NCBI GenBank assembly: GCA_938092125.1
Contig: CALKMQ010000054.1
Location: 1 to 16,578, forward strand
DNA length: 16,578 nucleotides
Source of the DNA: an uncultured bacterium
Lineage (GTDB): Bacteria; Fidelibacterota; Marinisomatia; Marinisomatales; UBA1611
Reading direction: 5' to 3'
Shown here piece after piece: positions 1-7,722 of the stretch. Every line of letters begins with the position of its first letter. The first letter of the stretch is position 1. The notes beneath the pieces were generated by a model that searched no databases, was not told the DNA's origin, and saw only the letters and a list, made by a program, of their open reading frames with translations. A program made the translations under genes and the position numbers.

Positions 1-725
1 CTTTCGAATAAAATTGCAGAGACTGCTGCAGAAACATTGAGTGAGTTTGCGTTTCCTTGCATTGGTATTTCTCCTAAAAAATCACAATGTTCAATAACTT
101 TTTCTCGAATACCCTTACCTTCACTACCGACAACAATAGCAGTATTCCCAGAATAATCTAATTTATCCCATGCTTTTGCACCAATACTATTTTCAATGCC
201 AATAATCCAAAAATCATTTTTTTTGAGTTCTAAAATTGCCGAAGAAATATTCGTAACCTCATAAAGAGGCATGCTTACAAAAGCACCCTGGCTAATGTTA
301 ATAATCGTATTTGAAAGTCTAAAAGAATTGTGTGATGGAAAAATAATACCATCTATGCCTGCGCACTCCGCTGTTCTAATAATTTGACCTGCATTTTGCG
401 GATCTTCTATTCTATCTAAAATCAACAAACATGAATTAGTTTTTTTTTTAAAATCACTTAAGTATTTGCCTACAGGTCCCTTAAATGATACAACTATCCC
501 TTGTGATCTAAGATTATCAAATTTTTTATAGAAATCATTTTTCTTTAAAAAACTTATAGAATTACGATGTTTTTGAAAATCAATTTTTTTCGAAAAAAAA
601 CTTTTTTTATCCTCAAGTATGTAAGTCTTTATTATTTCATATTTAGATTGATTTAAAAGTGGAAAACAATTGTTGTACCCATAAACTTGAAAAACGTTTT
701 TGATCTTATTATTTTTTTTTGACAT
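1..725 (-). CDS. rlmB: SpoU/TrmH-family RNA 2'-O-ribose methyltransferase, RlmB-like (3' end cut by window edge)
   Basis: The ORF is open to the left edge and gives 241 residues from the ATG at 725; its stop lies outside the window. Residues 11-24 (VFQVYGYNNCFPLL) match the start of the SpoU substrate-binding domain. The SPOUT catalytic domain follows with all three family motifs: motif 1 around 103-118 (LDRIEDPQNAGQIIRT, Asn111), motif 2 around 198-205 (VVGSEGKG) and motif 3 around 220-233 (IPMQG then SLNVSAA). Family members transfer a methyl group from SAM to a ribose 2'-OH. RlmB modifies a conserved guanosine in the 23S rRNA peptidyl-transferase region, and RlmB is about 243 residues in E. 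coli, so little is missing. The order and length suit RlmB, but TrmH or another SpoU paralogue cannot be excluded without comparison. It is divergent from the tRNA and has its own promoter. Confidence 0.88.
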   Translation of the reverse strand, partial: MSKKNNKIKNVFQVYGYNNCFPLLNQSKYEIIKTYILEDKKSFFSKKIDFQKHRNSISFLKKNDFYKKFDNLRSQGIVVSFKGPVGKYLSDFKKKTNSCLLILDRIEDPQNAGQIIRTAECAGIDGIIFPSHNSFRLSNTIINISQGAFVSMPLYEVTNISSAILELKKNDFWIIGIENSIGAKAWDKLDYSGNTAIVVGSEGKGIREKVIEHCDFLGEIPMQGNANSLNVSAAVSAILFE

Positions 726-771
726 GGATTATAAGATGTAAATTAGTACTTCATTAAATTTTAACTAAACA

Positions 772-799
772 ATTATATTAGTTCAGAAATTGATATCAA
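772..799 (-). promoter_or_regulatory. Sigma70-like promoter for the rlmB-like gene
   Basis: Read on the minus strand, TTGATA (799-794, five of six to consensus) and a perfect TATAAT (777-772) are separated by 16 nt. Transcription would begin near 765 and leave about a 40-nt leader before the ATG at 725. The -35 box is part of the palindrome TTGATATCAA (790-799), so it also reads TTGATA on the plus strand toward the tRNA. I find no good -10 at the right distance on that side. Prediction from motif and spacing only. Confidence 0.55.
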
Positions 800-825
800 A
801 TACATAATTTCTGGCCTTTACTTCT

Positions 826-899
<74 letters not shown>

Positions 900-924
900 C
901 ATTAAAAAAATTAATGAGGTAACT

Positions 925-1779
925 ATGAAAATTTTATATTTTGTGTTTATAATTCTTGGATACGCTTTTTCCATGAGTTCCACTATTACATTTTATGACG
1001 GTACAACACTAAAGGGAGAGCTCTCTTCTTCTGATACAAGACATGTCTTTATCGTTCCCGAAGGACTTGTTATACCAGAAAAAATACCTGTTGTTGACAT
1101 AGACAACTTTTCCTTGGAAAATGGTATTATTTTGGTTGAAGATGGGTTAGCAAAACAAACTTATATTGATGGAAAATTTTCAGTAATTCAGAGAAATATC
1201 AGCGAAAATATTACTTCAGAAGATAGTAGTGATGATGAATATGTAAGTTTAGGAAATTTAGACTACTTTTCAATATCTGGATTTTATGGAAGTCCTGTCT
1301 ATTTTAGACCAAGCCTTCAAAATGAAGAAGGTGAAAACCCGATAGCAATACCCACATTAGGCCTTAATTTTTCATTACCCTACTTCCCTCTTGGACCTGT
1401 AAATATGTCAATTGGGGGACGTTTAATTACTTTCGGTTTCGATAAAGAATTTGGCACAATCGAAAAATCTAAAAAAATTAAATCAATTACAATTGCTTCT
1501 GTTTTAAAGGCTGATTTACAACCAATACTTAATTTTTTTGGCGATAATATCCATCCAACTATTGAGAGTGGGATAACATATTCCTTAGGTTGGGATGAGG
1601 ACTATTCTGGTGGATTAGGTATAGTTGTAGGTGGATCATTAGACTACTGGTTTGAAGACTCTCCCATAGGTCTTCGCTTATTTGGAAATGGTTATATGAT
1701 TCCTGATCCAAACGAGTCTTTAACTGGTTTTGGAAATATTGGAGCATCTATTATGCTGTCTCTAAAAAGGAGTAGCTAG
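925..1779 (+). CDS. Exported hypothetical protein, probable outer-membrane beta-barrel
   Basis: No specific family is recognised. The 284-residue product starts with a signal peptide (about residues 1-18, MKILYFVFIILGYAFSMS). A short beta-rich segment follows (about 19-60) in which a DGTTLKGEL motif resembles small sheet modules seen at the start of exported FCB proteins. An acidic Ser/Asp linker lies at about 99-105. The rest (about 115-284) has alternating hydrophobic and polar residues and many Gly and aromatic residues, as expected of an outer-membrane barrel or similar sandwich. It ends KRSS, without the usual terminal aromatic. The ATG is chosen because a GAGGT ribosome-binding site lies just upstream and the signal peptide begins directly. 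It is the first protein gene after the tRNA and is separated from the next gene by 5 nt. Confidence 0.7.
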   Translation: MKILYFVFIILGYAFSMSSTITFYDGTTLKGELSSSDTRHVFIVPEGLVIPEKIPVVDIDNFSLENGIILVEDGLAKQTYIDGKFSVIQRNISENITSEDSSDDEYVSLGNLDYFSISGFYGSPVYFRPSLQNEEGENPIAIPTLGLNFSLPYFPLGPVNMSIGGRLITFGFDKEFGTIEKSKKIKSITIASVLKADLQPILNFFGDNIHPTIESGITYSLGWDEDYSGGLGIVVGGSLDYWFEDSPIGLRLFGNGYMIPDPNESLTGFGNIGASIMLSLKRSS

Positions 1780-1784
1780 CTTTC

Positions 1785-2714
1785 TTGATTTCAAAAAAGC
1801 TCTTAATCTTCTTTCTGTCTGGTGTTTTATTTTCCCAGACTCTATACCAAGGTTCTATAAATTTTTTTTATAGTGGCTCAGAGACAGGAGCTTTTTCATC
1901 TTCCATTGAAGACACAACCAGTTTTGGGGGCGCTTTAAATATTTCATTAAATGATTCTTCTTCATTTTTAATGATGGGGATTACACAACGAGAAGAAAAT
2001 GCTTTTGATTTGTTTTTAACTGTATTAGAGGATACTACCTTCCCTATACAGCCTAGAGCTTGGTCCTGGAATATTAGTATTACTGATATAGCAAATATTA
2101 TAGAAGACCCCCTGAATCTTTCTACGCTTTCTGTTTTTGTACCTAACCTTGATTCAAGTTTTGCAAATCAATGGCTTACATTTTTTACTGATTCATCAAA
2201 TACTAGCGATTCTCTATCTCTCGATAGCCTGTCATCTTTTTTTGTTGAAAACTTAATTGATGATTCTTACATAGCTACACAAGGAGACATTCAAATAAAT
2301 GAGGTTAACGAAGAAGCTATTTCTGGAAACTTCAGCTTCACTATGTGGAAACCATTGTTTTCATTCACAAATATAAATAGTGGGCTTTTTAATTTTAATC
2401 CAGTTAGTTTGGAAAACTTGTCGACATCATCAATTAATAATAATGTACCTAAAACATTTTCTATTCAAGACGCGTATCCAAACCCATTTAATCCTGAAGT
2501 GAAAATTCCTTTTGAAACTTCAATCGGACAATTTGTGAACATTTCTGTTTTTGATATTAATGGAAACCTCGTTAAAAACTTATCCAATAAATATTGGTCC
2601 TCGGGGAAGCACTCTATTAAATTTTCTGATAATAGATTAACTAGCGGTATATATTTTGTCACTTTCATCCACAAAAAAGGACATGAAACTAAAAAAATCA
2701 CTTTACTTAAATAG
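1785..2714 (+). CDS. Secreted protein with C-terminal type IX secretion sorting domain
   Basis: The start is TTG, with AGGAGT about 12 nt upstream and a signal peptide right after it (residues 1-18, ending LFSQ). The middle (about 20-220) is Ser/Asn/Thr-rich, beta-rich and of no recognised family; it may be an adhesive or structural passenger. The C-terminal ~85 residues are a typical Por-secretion (T9SS type A) sorting domain: YPNPFNP at 231-237, a FDINGNLVKNL strand pair near 256-266, TSGIYFV near 287-293, and a basic tail ending KKITLLK. Proteins with this domain cross the outer membrane by the type IX system and are usually surface-attached or released after the domain is cleaved. No type IX machinery genes are in the window. 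The gene follows its neighbour by 5 nt and abuts the next start codon. Confidence 0.8.
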   Translation: MISKKLLIFFLSGVLFSQTLYQGSINFFYSGSETGAFSSSIEDTTSFGGALNISLNDSSSFLMMGITQREENAFDLFLTVLEDTTFPIQPRAWSWNISITDIANIIEDPLNLSTLSVFVPNLDSSFANQWLTFFTDSSNTSDSLSLDSLSSFFVENLIDDSYIATQGDIQINEVNEEAISGNFSFTMWKPLFSFTNINSGLFNFNPVSLENLSTSSINNNVPKTFSIQDAYPNPFNPEVKIPFETSIGQFVNISVFDINGNLVKNLSNKYWSSGKHSIKFSDNRLTSGIYFVTFIHKKGHETKKITLLK

Positions 2715-3041
2715 ATGAATCTTGATAAAAACAAACTACTATTGCATGAACAAATAAATGATTTGATGCTTTTTAAATGGGCAGATGGATTAGAGGGGTA
2801 CATACAACTAAAAATGCTTAGAGAGAAATGTCCATGTGCAAATTGTGAAGGCGAAAAAGATGTTTTTGGCAATATTTATAAAGGAGAAATAAGGCCTAAC
2901 TCAGAAAAAAGTTTTTTATTAAGTGGTTTGCAGCCTGTAGGATATTATGCGTTAAGACCTTACTGGCAAGATGGACATCATTCTGGCATTTATTCATTTG
3001 AAATGTTGCGCGCTTTATGCGAAAATCAGGAAGATAAATAA
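2715..3041 (+). CDS. DUF971 / GBBH-like N-terminal domain protein
   Basis: The 108-residue product is a stand-alone DUF971 domain, also known as the N-terminal domain of gamma-butyrobetaine hydroxylase-like proteins. Family hallmarks visible are FKWADG (about 20-25), a Leu-Arg segment running into the Cys cluster CPCANC (39-44), VGYYALR near 75-81, and the signature WQDGHHSGIYSFEMLR near 84-99. In eukaryotic GBBH-type enzymes this domain binds zinc through Cys and His; the role of the bacterial stand-alone form is not settled, though it occurs next to or fused with Mrp/ApbC-type Fe-S carriers. The ATG directly follows the TAG stop of the preceding gene and lacks a Shine-Dalgarno site, so translation is probably coupled. 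It is a cytoplasmic protein placed among exported ones. Confidence 0.85.
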   Translation: MNLDKNKLLLHEQINDLMLFKWADGLEGYIQLKMLREKCPCANCEGEKDVFGNIYKGEIRPNSEKSFLLSGLQPVGYYALRPYWQDGHHSGIYSFEMLRALCENQEDK

Positions 3042-3058
3042 GATAACTATTACTTAAA

Positions 3059-4039
3059 ATGAAAATCATATTACCATTAGCTCTATTACTAATTTTTTCT
3101 TGTGCAAGCAAAAAAACATTAGAGGTTTTACCTGTCATGCTGAAGATTGATGGACCTATGAAAAACAGCGATGAAGAAATTTCTGGAATGGACTGGTATT
3201 ATGATAATTTAATTTTATTACCTGAAAACTTAAATGGATATGCTTTTGTTATAAAAAAAACAGAAATTGATTCAAGGATTAATAAAATTGACACTACTGC
3301 AATTAGACCACAAAAAATTAAATTTAATACTCCAGATTATAAAAACACGGTCCCTGGTTTCGATTCATTTGAGTCTATTGCTTTTAGAGGATATGAGGTT
3401 TATGTAACCATTGAAATAAAATTTGAAGATAGTATGAGTTGCTTGTTAGCTAGAGGTCATATAGATGAAAGAAGTTTAGAAATCACAATCCCCGAACAAA
3501 CATTAACGACTTTAACTGTTCCTAGCTATGTTGATAACATGTCTTTTGAATCTCTAATTATAAATAAAGATAGAATCATTGCGTTATTTGAGGCAAATGG
3601 AGATAGTTTAGTTGAAAAACCACATGCATTATCAATCAATTTATCTGGTAACGACATCAAAAAGAACACAATTTCTTCAGTTAATTATAGAATCGCAGAT
3701 GCAACAAAAGCGGATAAAAAAAACAGGTTTTGGGCAATTAACTACTTTTTCCCTGGTGATAAAAAAACTTTAAAACCTGGCATTGATGTTTTAACTACAA
3801 AATATGGGAGTGGTTTAACTCACAGCCTTTCTCAACGAGTAGAAAGGTTAATTGAATTTAAAATTATAAACAACAAGGTAATGTTAACAGATTCACCTCC
3901 TATCGAGATTAAATTAGAAGGTGATAAGACTTCAAGAAAATGGGAAGCAGTTGCAAGGTATGAAGATAAAGGCTTTCTTTTAGCGACTGATAAATATCCT
4001 AAACCTTATACTCTTTTCGCTTATCTCCCTTTTAACTAA
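3059..4039 (+). CDS. Lipoprotein resembling esterase-like phytase (beta-propeller-like)
   Basis: The 326-residue protein begins with a lipoprotein signal peptide; the lipobox is IFSC, with Cys15 the likely lipidated residue, so it should sit on a periplasm-facing or surface membrane leaflet. Motifs resemble the esterase-like phytase domain (Phytase-like family): EISGMDW near 40-46, SFESIAF near 103-109 followed by VYVTIE, and a C-terminal SRKWEAVARYED-GFLLATDKYP segment close to the end, like the kWEgi... lllisDn pattern of that family. Blade-like strands recur through the length. The enzymatic name is uncertain; many such proteins have no tested substrate, and phosphate ester hydrolysis is only inference. 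The ATG at 3059 has no clear ribosome-binding site. It is the last gene of the tRNA-led run and converges on gpmA across 74 nt. Confidence 0.65.
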   Translation: MKIILPLALLLIFSCASKKTLEVLPVMLKIDGPMKNSDEEISGMDWYYDNLILLPENLNGYAFVIKKTEIDSRINKIDTTAIRPQKIKFNTPDYKNTVPGFDSFESIAFRGYEVYVTIEIKFEDSMSCLLARGHIDERSLEITIPEQTLTTLTVPSYVDNMSFESLIINKDRIIALFEANGDSLVEKPHALSINLSGNDIKKNTISSVNYRIADATKADKKNRFWAINYFFPGDKKTLKPGIDVLTTKYGSGLTHSLSQRVERLIEFKIINNKVMLTDSPPIEIKLEGDKTSRKWEAVARYEDKGFLLATDKYPKPYTLFAYLPFN

Positions 4040-4113
4040 CTCGATTAATTAATGGTAATATAAGTAGATCAATCGCCTTATTTATTTTAGTTATTGTAAA
4101 GTAACAAAACAGT

Positions 4114-4857
4114 TCATTTAGACTCACCTTGTTTAGCTACGGCTTCTATTTTTTCTCTAATGTCATCTTGATTACCAAGATAATAACTTTTAATAGGTTT
4201 TAAATCTTGATTTAATTCATAAACTAATGGGATTCCTGTTGGAATATTCAAATTAATGATTTCATCATCTGAAATTCTATCTAAGTACTTTACTAATGCG
4301 CGTAAAGAATTTCCATGAGCGACAATCATTACTTTTTTATCTTCTTTAACCTTGAGACTTATTGTTTTTTCCCAAAAAGGTAAAAATCTTTTCACTGTAT
4401 CCTTTAAACATTCGCTTGAAGGCAAAATACTTTTATCTAAACTTTCATATTTCTTATCAAACCGAGGGTGCCTTTCGTCATCTATACTAAGTGCTGGAGG
4501 ACTAATATCATAACTTCTTCTCCAAATTAATACCTGGTCATCTCCATATTTTTTTGCAGTCTCTAGCTTATTTAGTCCTTGTAAAGATCCATAGTGACGC
4601 TCATTTAATCTCCAGTCATAAAATATATCAGGCTTATTATTATCAAAGTTAGATAAACAAATATTCATTGTATTTATCGCTCTTTTTAAAACTGAAGTAT
4701 AAACCAAATCAAGTTTTATACCTTCTTTCCCAATTAATTCACCTGCTCTTTTAGCTTCAGATTCTCCTTTTTTTGTTAATTCTACATCTGTCCATCCTGT
4801 GAACTTATTTTCTAAGTTCCACTTACTTTGCCCATGTCTTAATAAAACTAATTTCAT
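4114..4857 (-). CDS. gpmA: 2,3-bisphosphoglycerate-dependent phosphoglycerate mutase
   Basis: This is a cytoplasmic enzyme of glycolysis and gluconeogenesis that interconverts 3- and 2-phosphoglycerate through a phosphohistidine. From the ATG at 4857 it has 247 residues (about 250 in E. coli). Expected motifs are present: LVLLRHGQS with His8 as the phosphorylated residue, FTGWTDVELT near 19-28, Arg59, the general acid Glu87 in NERHYG, His181 in VAHGNSL, and NIPTGIPLVYEL near 204-214. A GTG at 4863 in the same frame is a poorer start because it overlaps the Shine-Dalgarno AAGGAG (4863-4868), which sits 5 nt before the ATG. It is the last gene of the long minus-strand run, 25 nt after the barrel-like gene. 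Its strong ribosome site suggests translation independent of its neighbours. Confidence 0.95.
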   Translation of the reverse strand: MKLVLLRHGQSKWNLENKFTGWTDVELTKKGESEAKRAGELIGKEGIKLDLVYTSVLKRAINTMNICLSNFDNNKPDIFYDWRLNERHYGSLQGLNKLETAKKYGDDQVLIWRRSYDISPPALSIDDERHPRFDKKYESLDKSILPSSECLKDTVKRFLPFWEKTISLKVKEDKKVMIVAHGNSLRALVKYLDRISDDEIINLNIPTGIPLVYELNQDLKPIKSYYLGNQDDIREKIEAVAKQGESK

Positions 4858-4862
4858 TTTCA

Positions 4863-4868
4863 CTCCTT
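4863..4868 (-). promoter_or_regulatory. Shine-Dalgarno site fixing the gpmA start
   Basis: The minus strand reads AAGGAG, then 5 nt, then ATG (4857-4855). The upstream in-frame GTG (4863-4861) uses the last G of this site and so cannot be served by it. This sets the start at 4857. The site stands out because most genes in this run lack a recognisable Shine-Dalgarno sequence. Confidence 0.7.
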
Positions 4869-4882
4869 CTTTTATAAAAAAC

Positions 4883-6808
4883 TCATTCTTTTGGTTCTGC
4901 TCTATTTAATAGTCTATCTAATTTTATTCCTACTCCAATACCATAACTTAACCAACCTGTAAAAATTTCTTCATTTGGGAGACCATATAATTTTCCATAT
5001 GTACTTACATATATTGGCATACTTTTAATATCATAATCAAAGTTCAGACCTGTCAAAATTCCAAAACCACTATTGTATGAACCAGCCTGAAAACTATAGT
5101 ATTTTTTTAAGTTACTTTCTTTAAAACCAAATAAATTATCTAAGTTAATATTTACACCAAAAAAATATGCATCACTACCAAAAATGGGGTCATTGTTATT
5201 TTTTGGGATAAAAGTATAATTTAAATATGATAAAATAAATCTTATTTCTGATTGTCCAAGTTTTAAAAAAAATGGTGTCCTTAATGTCATCTCATTAAAA
5301 GTTTTTGGATTTAAATATAATTCTGAAATTATTGTATCTATTATAAAAGGATTATTATCAGAAATAATTAGTTCTGAATTAGTTAATAACTCTTTAGCAA
5401 GGCTAAAAAATAAAGCCTCTTCATCCAAACGGTCTTTATACGGTCTTAATAAATCTGGGTTTATATCGCCCACATTTGCTCCTAAAGAAATTCCAAAACT
5501 GCTCCAAGCAGTAGTTTTACCCGGCATTATTTCATCAAAAGCGATTATGGATTGAGCATAAACACCTAAATATATCCGACTAGGTATAAAATGATATCCA
5601 AAAGAACTGCTCAACGATAATCCATAACCATTAGAAAGCATCCCGCCTCCCATCCTTAATGCTGCTTCGACATTTTGAGGAATCCATTTAAAATTTTTAT
5701 TTAAATTATATTGTGCTGCCGCAAATGCTCCAATACCACTAATAGACTCCGTTGAATCTTGAATAGGTATATCATAAGCGACCACCTCCATTCCTAGGCT
5801 ATATTTTTTCCCTTTTATAATCATATTATCTCTTGGTGCAAAGAAAAAGCCAAAAATTGGTTTTGATAATTTTGAGTTTAAAGCAGATTCACTTAATAAA
5901 GGAAGCCCGTACCAAAGACTAGTTAAAACAGGACTTATGTATGTTGTTATAGTATCCATTTTAATTTCTATATTCTCTACAATTAAGACTGTATCTGGTT
6001 TCCATTCAAACTTGTAGGATAATTGGTCAGGGTACGATAATTGAATGATTCTACTTCCTATTTCTTTACCTTCTTTGTCTAACCTAGTTATAACTGTTTC
6101 CTCATTAACTAAGGAAACATCAAATCTGGTTATACCCTCTAAATCATTTTTTGAATTTTTAAAGTGAATTTCTCTTAACCATTCTCCATTTTCCATGAAA
6201 AGAACATGCCTACCGACCAATGTACTATCTGATCTAAAATAGGATGATTGTATTGTTTCCATAGATAAAATTGAATCAGATCTTTGCGTGTAATGGAATC
6301 TGTAAAAATACAACCTAATTCCATTTTCATCATATACATCATACCTTAAGGGCCTTCCATCTTTTTTGCTTTTCACTTTAGCTCTCCAGCCAGGCTTCAC
6401 CTCACTTAGCTTATGGGAAAATAACAAACTATCTAGCCTTGTTATTTCACCTTTTTGATGAAATTTAACCTGGTATTCTGACCGATCCCCTTTTCGGTTC
6501 CATACGAGGTGCCAAGAATCAATTTTCTCATTTTTAGAACTATACTTGACTACAATTTTGATTTTTCCCTGCTTATTTTTTACAGCTTCAAAGTATGGAA
6601 CTGATATGAAAAAATCACGACTCTGTTTATTGTCTAATTTTCTTCTATATGGATTCCAATAAGAGTAATAGAGCGACTTGCCCTTAACAAGTCTTTTAGG
6701 TACTTTTCTTTGCTCTTTTGTTTGAGAAAAAACACCATTTTGAATCGGTAAAAAAAGAGTGCTTAATAAAAACCATAGAAAAAATTGCTTTTTTATGCTA
6801 TCCCCCAA
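4883..6808 (-). CDS. Large exported protein with predicted C-terminal beta-barrel; function unknown
   Basis: I do not recognise a family in this 641-residue protein. It starts with a hydrophobic signal peptide (about 8-29, ending VFSQ). The N-terminal half (about 35-285) is rich in charged and aromatic residues and looks like stacked beta-strands, with repeated phrases such as a tyrosine-rich YYSYWNPYRRK near 47-57, RLDSLLFSH and RLYFYRFHY; it may be a periplasmic or surface sheet domain of the kind that reads out as Y-D-x-N-G toxin-like or MORN-like strands. The C-terminal part (about 290-641) has amphipathic, Gly- and aromatic-rich strands typical of an outer-membrane barrel. The TTG start at 6808 lies 16 nt inside the preceding gene and no ATG is available in frame before the signal peptide, so the exact start is uncertain. 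Co-transcription with the two PEGA proteins suggests a shared envelope assembly (inference). Confidence 0.7.
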   Translation of the reverse strand: MGDSIKKQFFLWFLLSTLFLPIQNGVFSQTKEQRKVPKRLVKGKSLYYSYWNPYRRKLDNKQSRDFFISVPYFEAVKNKQGKIKIVVKYSSKNEKIDSWHLVWNRKGDRSEYQVKFHQKGEITRLDSLLFSHKLSEVKPGWRAKVKSKKDGRPLRYDVYDENGIRLYFYRFHYTQRSDSILSMETIQSSYFRSDSTLVGRHVLFMENGEWLREIHFKNSKNDLEGITRFDVSLVNEETVITRLDKEGKEIGSRIIQLSYPDQLSYKFEWKPDTVLIVENIEIKMDTITTYISPVLTSLWYGLPLLSESALNSKLSKPIFGFFFAPRDNMIIKGKKYSLGMEVVAYDIPIQDSTESISGIGAFAAAQYNLNKNFKWIPQNVEAALRMGGGMLSNGYGLSLSSSFGYHFIPSRIYLGVYAQSIIAFDEIMPGKTTAWSSFGISLGANVGDINPDLLRPYKDRLDEEALFFSLAKELLTNSELIISDNNPFIIDTIISELYLNPKTFNEMTLRTPFFLKLGQSEIRFILSYLNYTFIPKNNNDPIFGSDAYFFGVNINLDNLFGFKESNLKKYYSFQAGSYNSGFGILTGLNFDYDIKSMPIYVSTYGKLYGLPNEEIFTGWLSYGIGVGIKLDRLLNRAEPKE

Positions 6809-7722
6809 CTCGTAAGCACAACTAGTAAAAAAAACAAACTAAACCCAATCCAACTGCCAGCAGTGATACTTTTTTGAAACGCTAAAACATCCTGATCTAA
6901 ACTCTGGTAATTAAGTACTATTTCTTGCTCTTTACCCTCCTCAACATACACATCCAGAACCCCCATCCTTAGTATATTATCCATCATTTTTTCTTTTGGA
7001 GATTTCGGTTGAGGAGTTAACGCTGGATCAGTAGGGAAATAACCAACTTGGTGCCAACCCGGAAGCACATCAACTGCATATTCTAATGGAGTTTTTCCAA
7101 CAAGTTGATTGTTAACATATATTGGTAAGTCTTTTGTATCACATAATATTCTTATACTTGAACGTTCTCTAGCTTCTTTCCAATTTTTAGGATGCCTCCA
7201 ACGATCTTTCATTACATCAAAAGTATCTGGTAATTCTTCGACTATAAAAGATTGGACTAGGGCACCTTCATCTTTTTTTTCTTCTTGATCTTTACCATAG
7301 TTTAAAATAACTAAAAGGTTTTTATCTTTCGAATGACGAATTAATTGATAAGATTCTATTTTTTTTGCCGTATTAAATACTATTTGTACGGAACCATCTG
7401 TATTTGCGGATTCAACAGAAAGGAGAGGATACTTATACTCATCAGAAATTACTTTGTCTGTATTTAATGAAACATTGAACAAACTTAATGTAAAATAATT
7501 ATTACGATCAATCCAGCCAGACACATCATCCCTATCAATGATTTCATCAAAAATAATTGAAGTTTCTACTTTTTCGGGCTCTGATATAATATCAATATGT
7601 ACAATATTTGAATTGAATTGTCCGTTTAAGCTCGCGATAAATAAAATATAAATAAGTAATTTATGAAACCTAATGGGAGTCAAAAAATTCTTAGACAATT
7701 TATCCAGGCTGTTCTTCATCAT
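6793..7722 (-). CDS. PEGA-domain envelope protein with C-terminal membrane segment (paralogue of the next gene upstream)
   Basis: The 309-residue product has a hydrophobic N-terminal export segment (about 20-35) and an AMIN-like beta domain (about 38-143) containing DDVSGW (65-70) and SVQIVF (111-116). A PEGA domain follows (about 189-228: IYVNNQLVGKTPL near 201-213 and LPGWHQV near 220-226). It ends with a hydrophobic segment (about 288-306) that could anchor it in a membrane. PEGA domains are small sheet modules of surface and periplasmic proteins, often with protein- or wall-binding roles. The N-terminal and PEGA domains align with those of the gene transcribed just before it, so the two are tandem duplicates. 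The ATG ATG start overlaps that gene by 23 nt and lacks a Shine-Dalgarno site; a later start near the end of that gene is possible. Confidence 0.8.
   Translation of the reverse strand: MMKNSLDKLSKNFLTPIRFHKLLIYILFIASLNGQFNSNIVHIDIISEPEKVETSIIFDEIIDRDDVSGWIDRNNYFTLSLFNVSLNTDKVISDEYKYPLLSVESANTDGSVQIVFNTAKKIESYQLIRHSKDKNLLVILNYGKDQEEKKDEGALVQSFIVEELPDTFDVMKDRWRHPKNWKEARERSSIRILCDTKDLPIYVNNQLVGKTPLEYAVDVLPGWHQVGYFPTDPALTPQPKSPKEKMMDNILRMGVLDVYVEEGKEQEIVLNYQSLDQDVLAFQKSITAGSWIGFSLFFLLVVLTSWGIA

Noticed and set aside
728..733. A perfect TATAAT on the minus strand just before the rlmB-like ATG
   Set aside because: Transcription from it would begin inside or after the start codon at 725; the pair at 772-799 fits better.
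2465..2872. A 135-codon minus-strand ORF across the sorting domain and DUF971 genes
   Set aside because: It lies antisense to two recognised protein families and shows no domain of its own.
4060..4081. ATAAG/CTTAT inverted repeat with a T-rich tail between the convergent lipoprotein and gpmA genes
   Set aside because: Only 5 bp, AT-rich, with a 12-nt loop; too weak to call a terminator.
4861..4863. GTG start for gpmA
   Set aside because: It overlaps the Shine-Dalgarno site that serves the ATG at 4857, and GpmA proteins normally begin just before the RHG motif.
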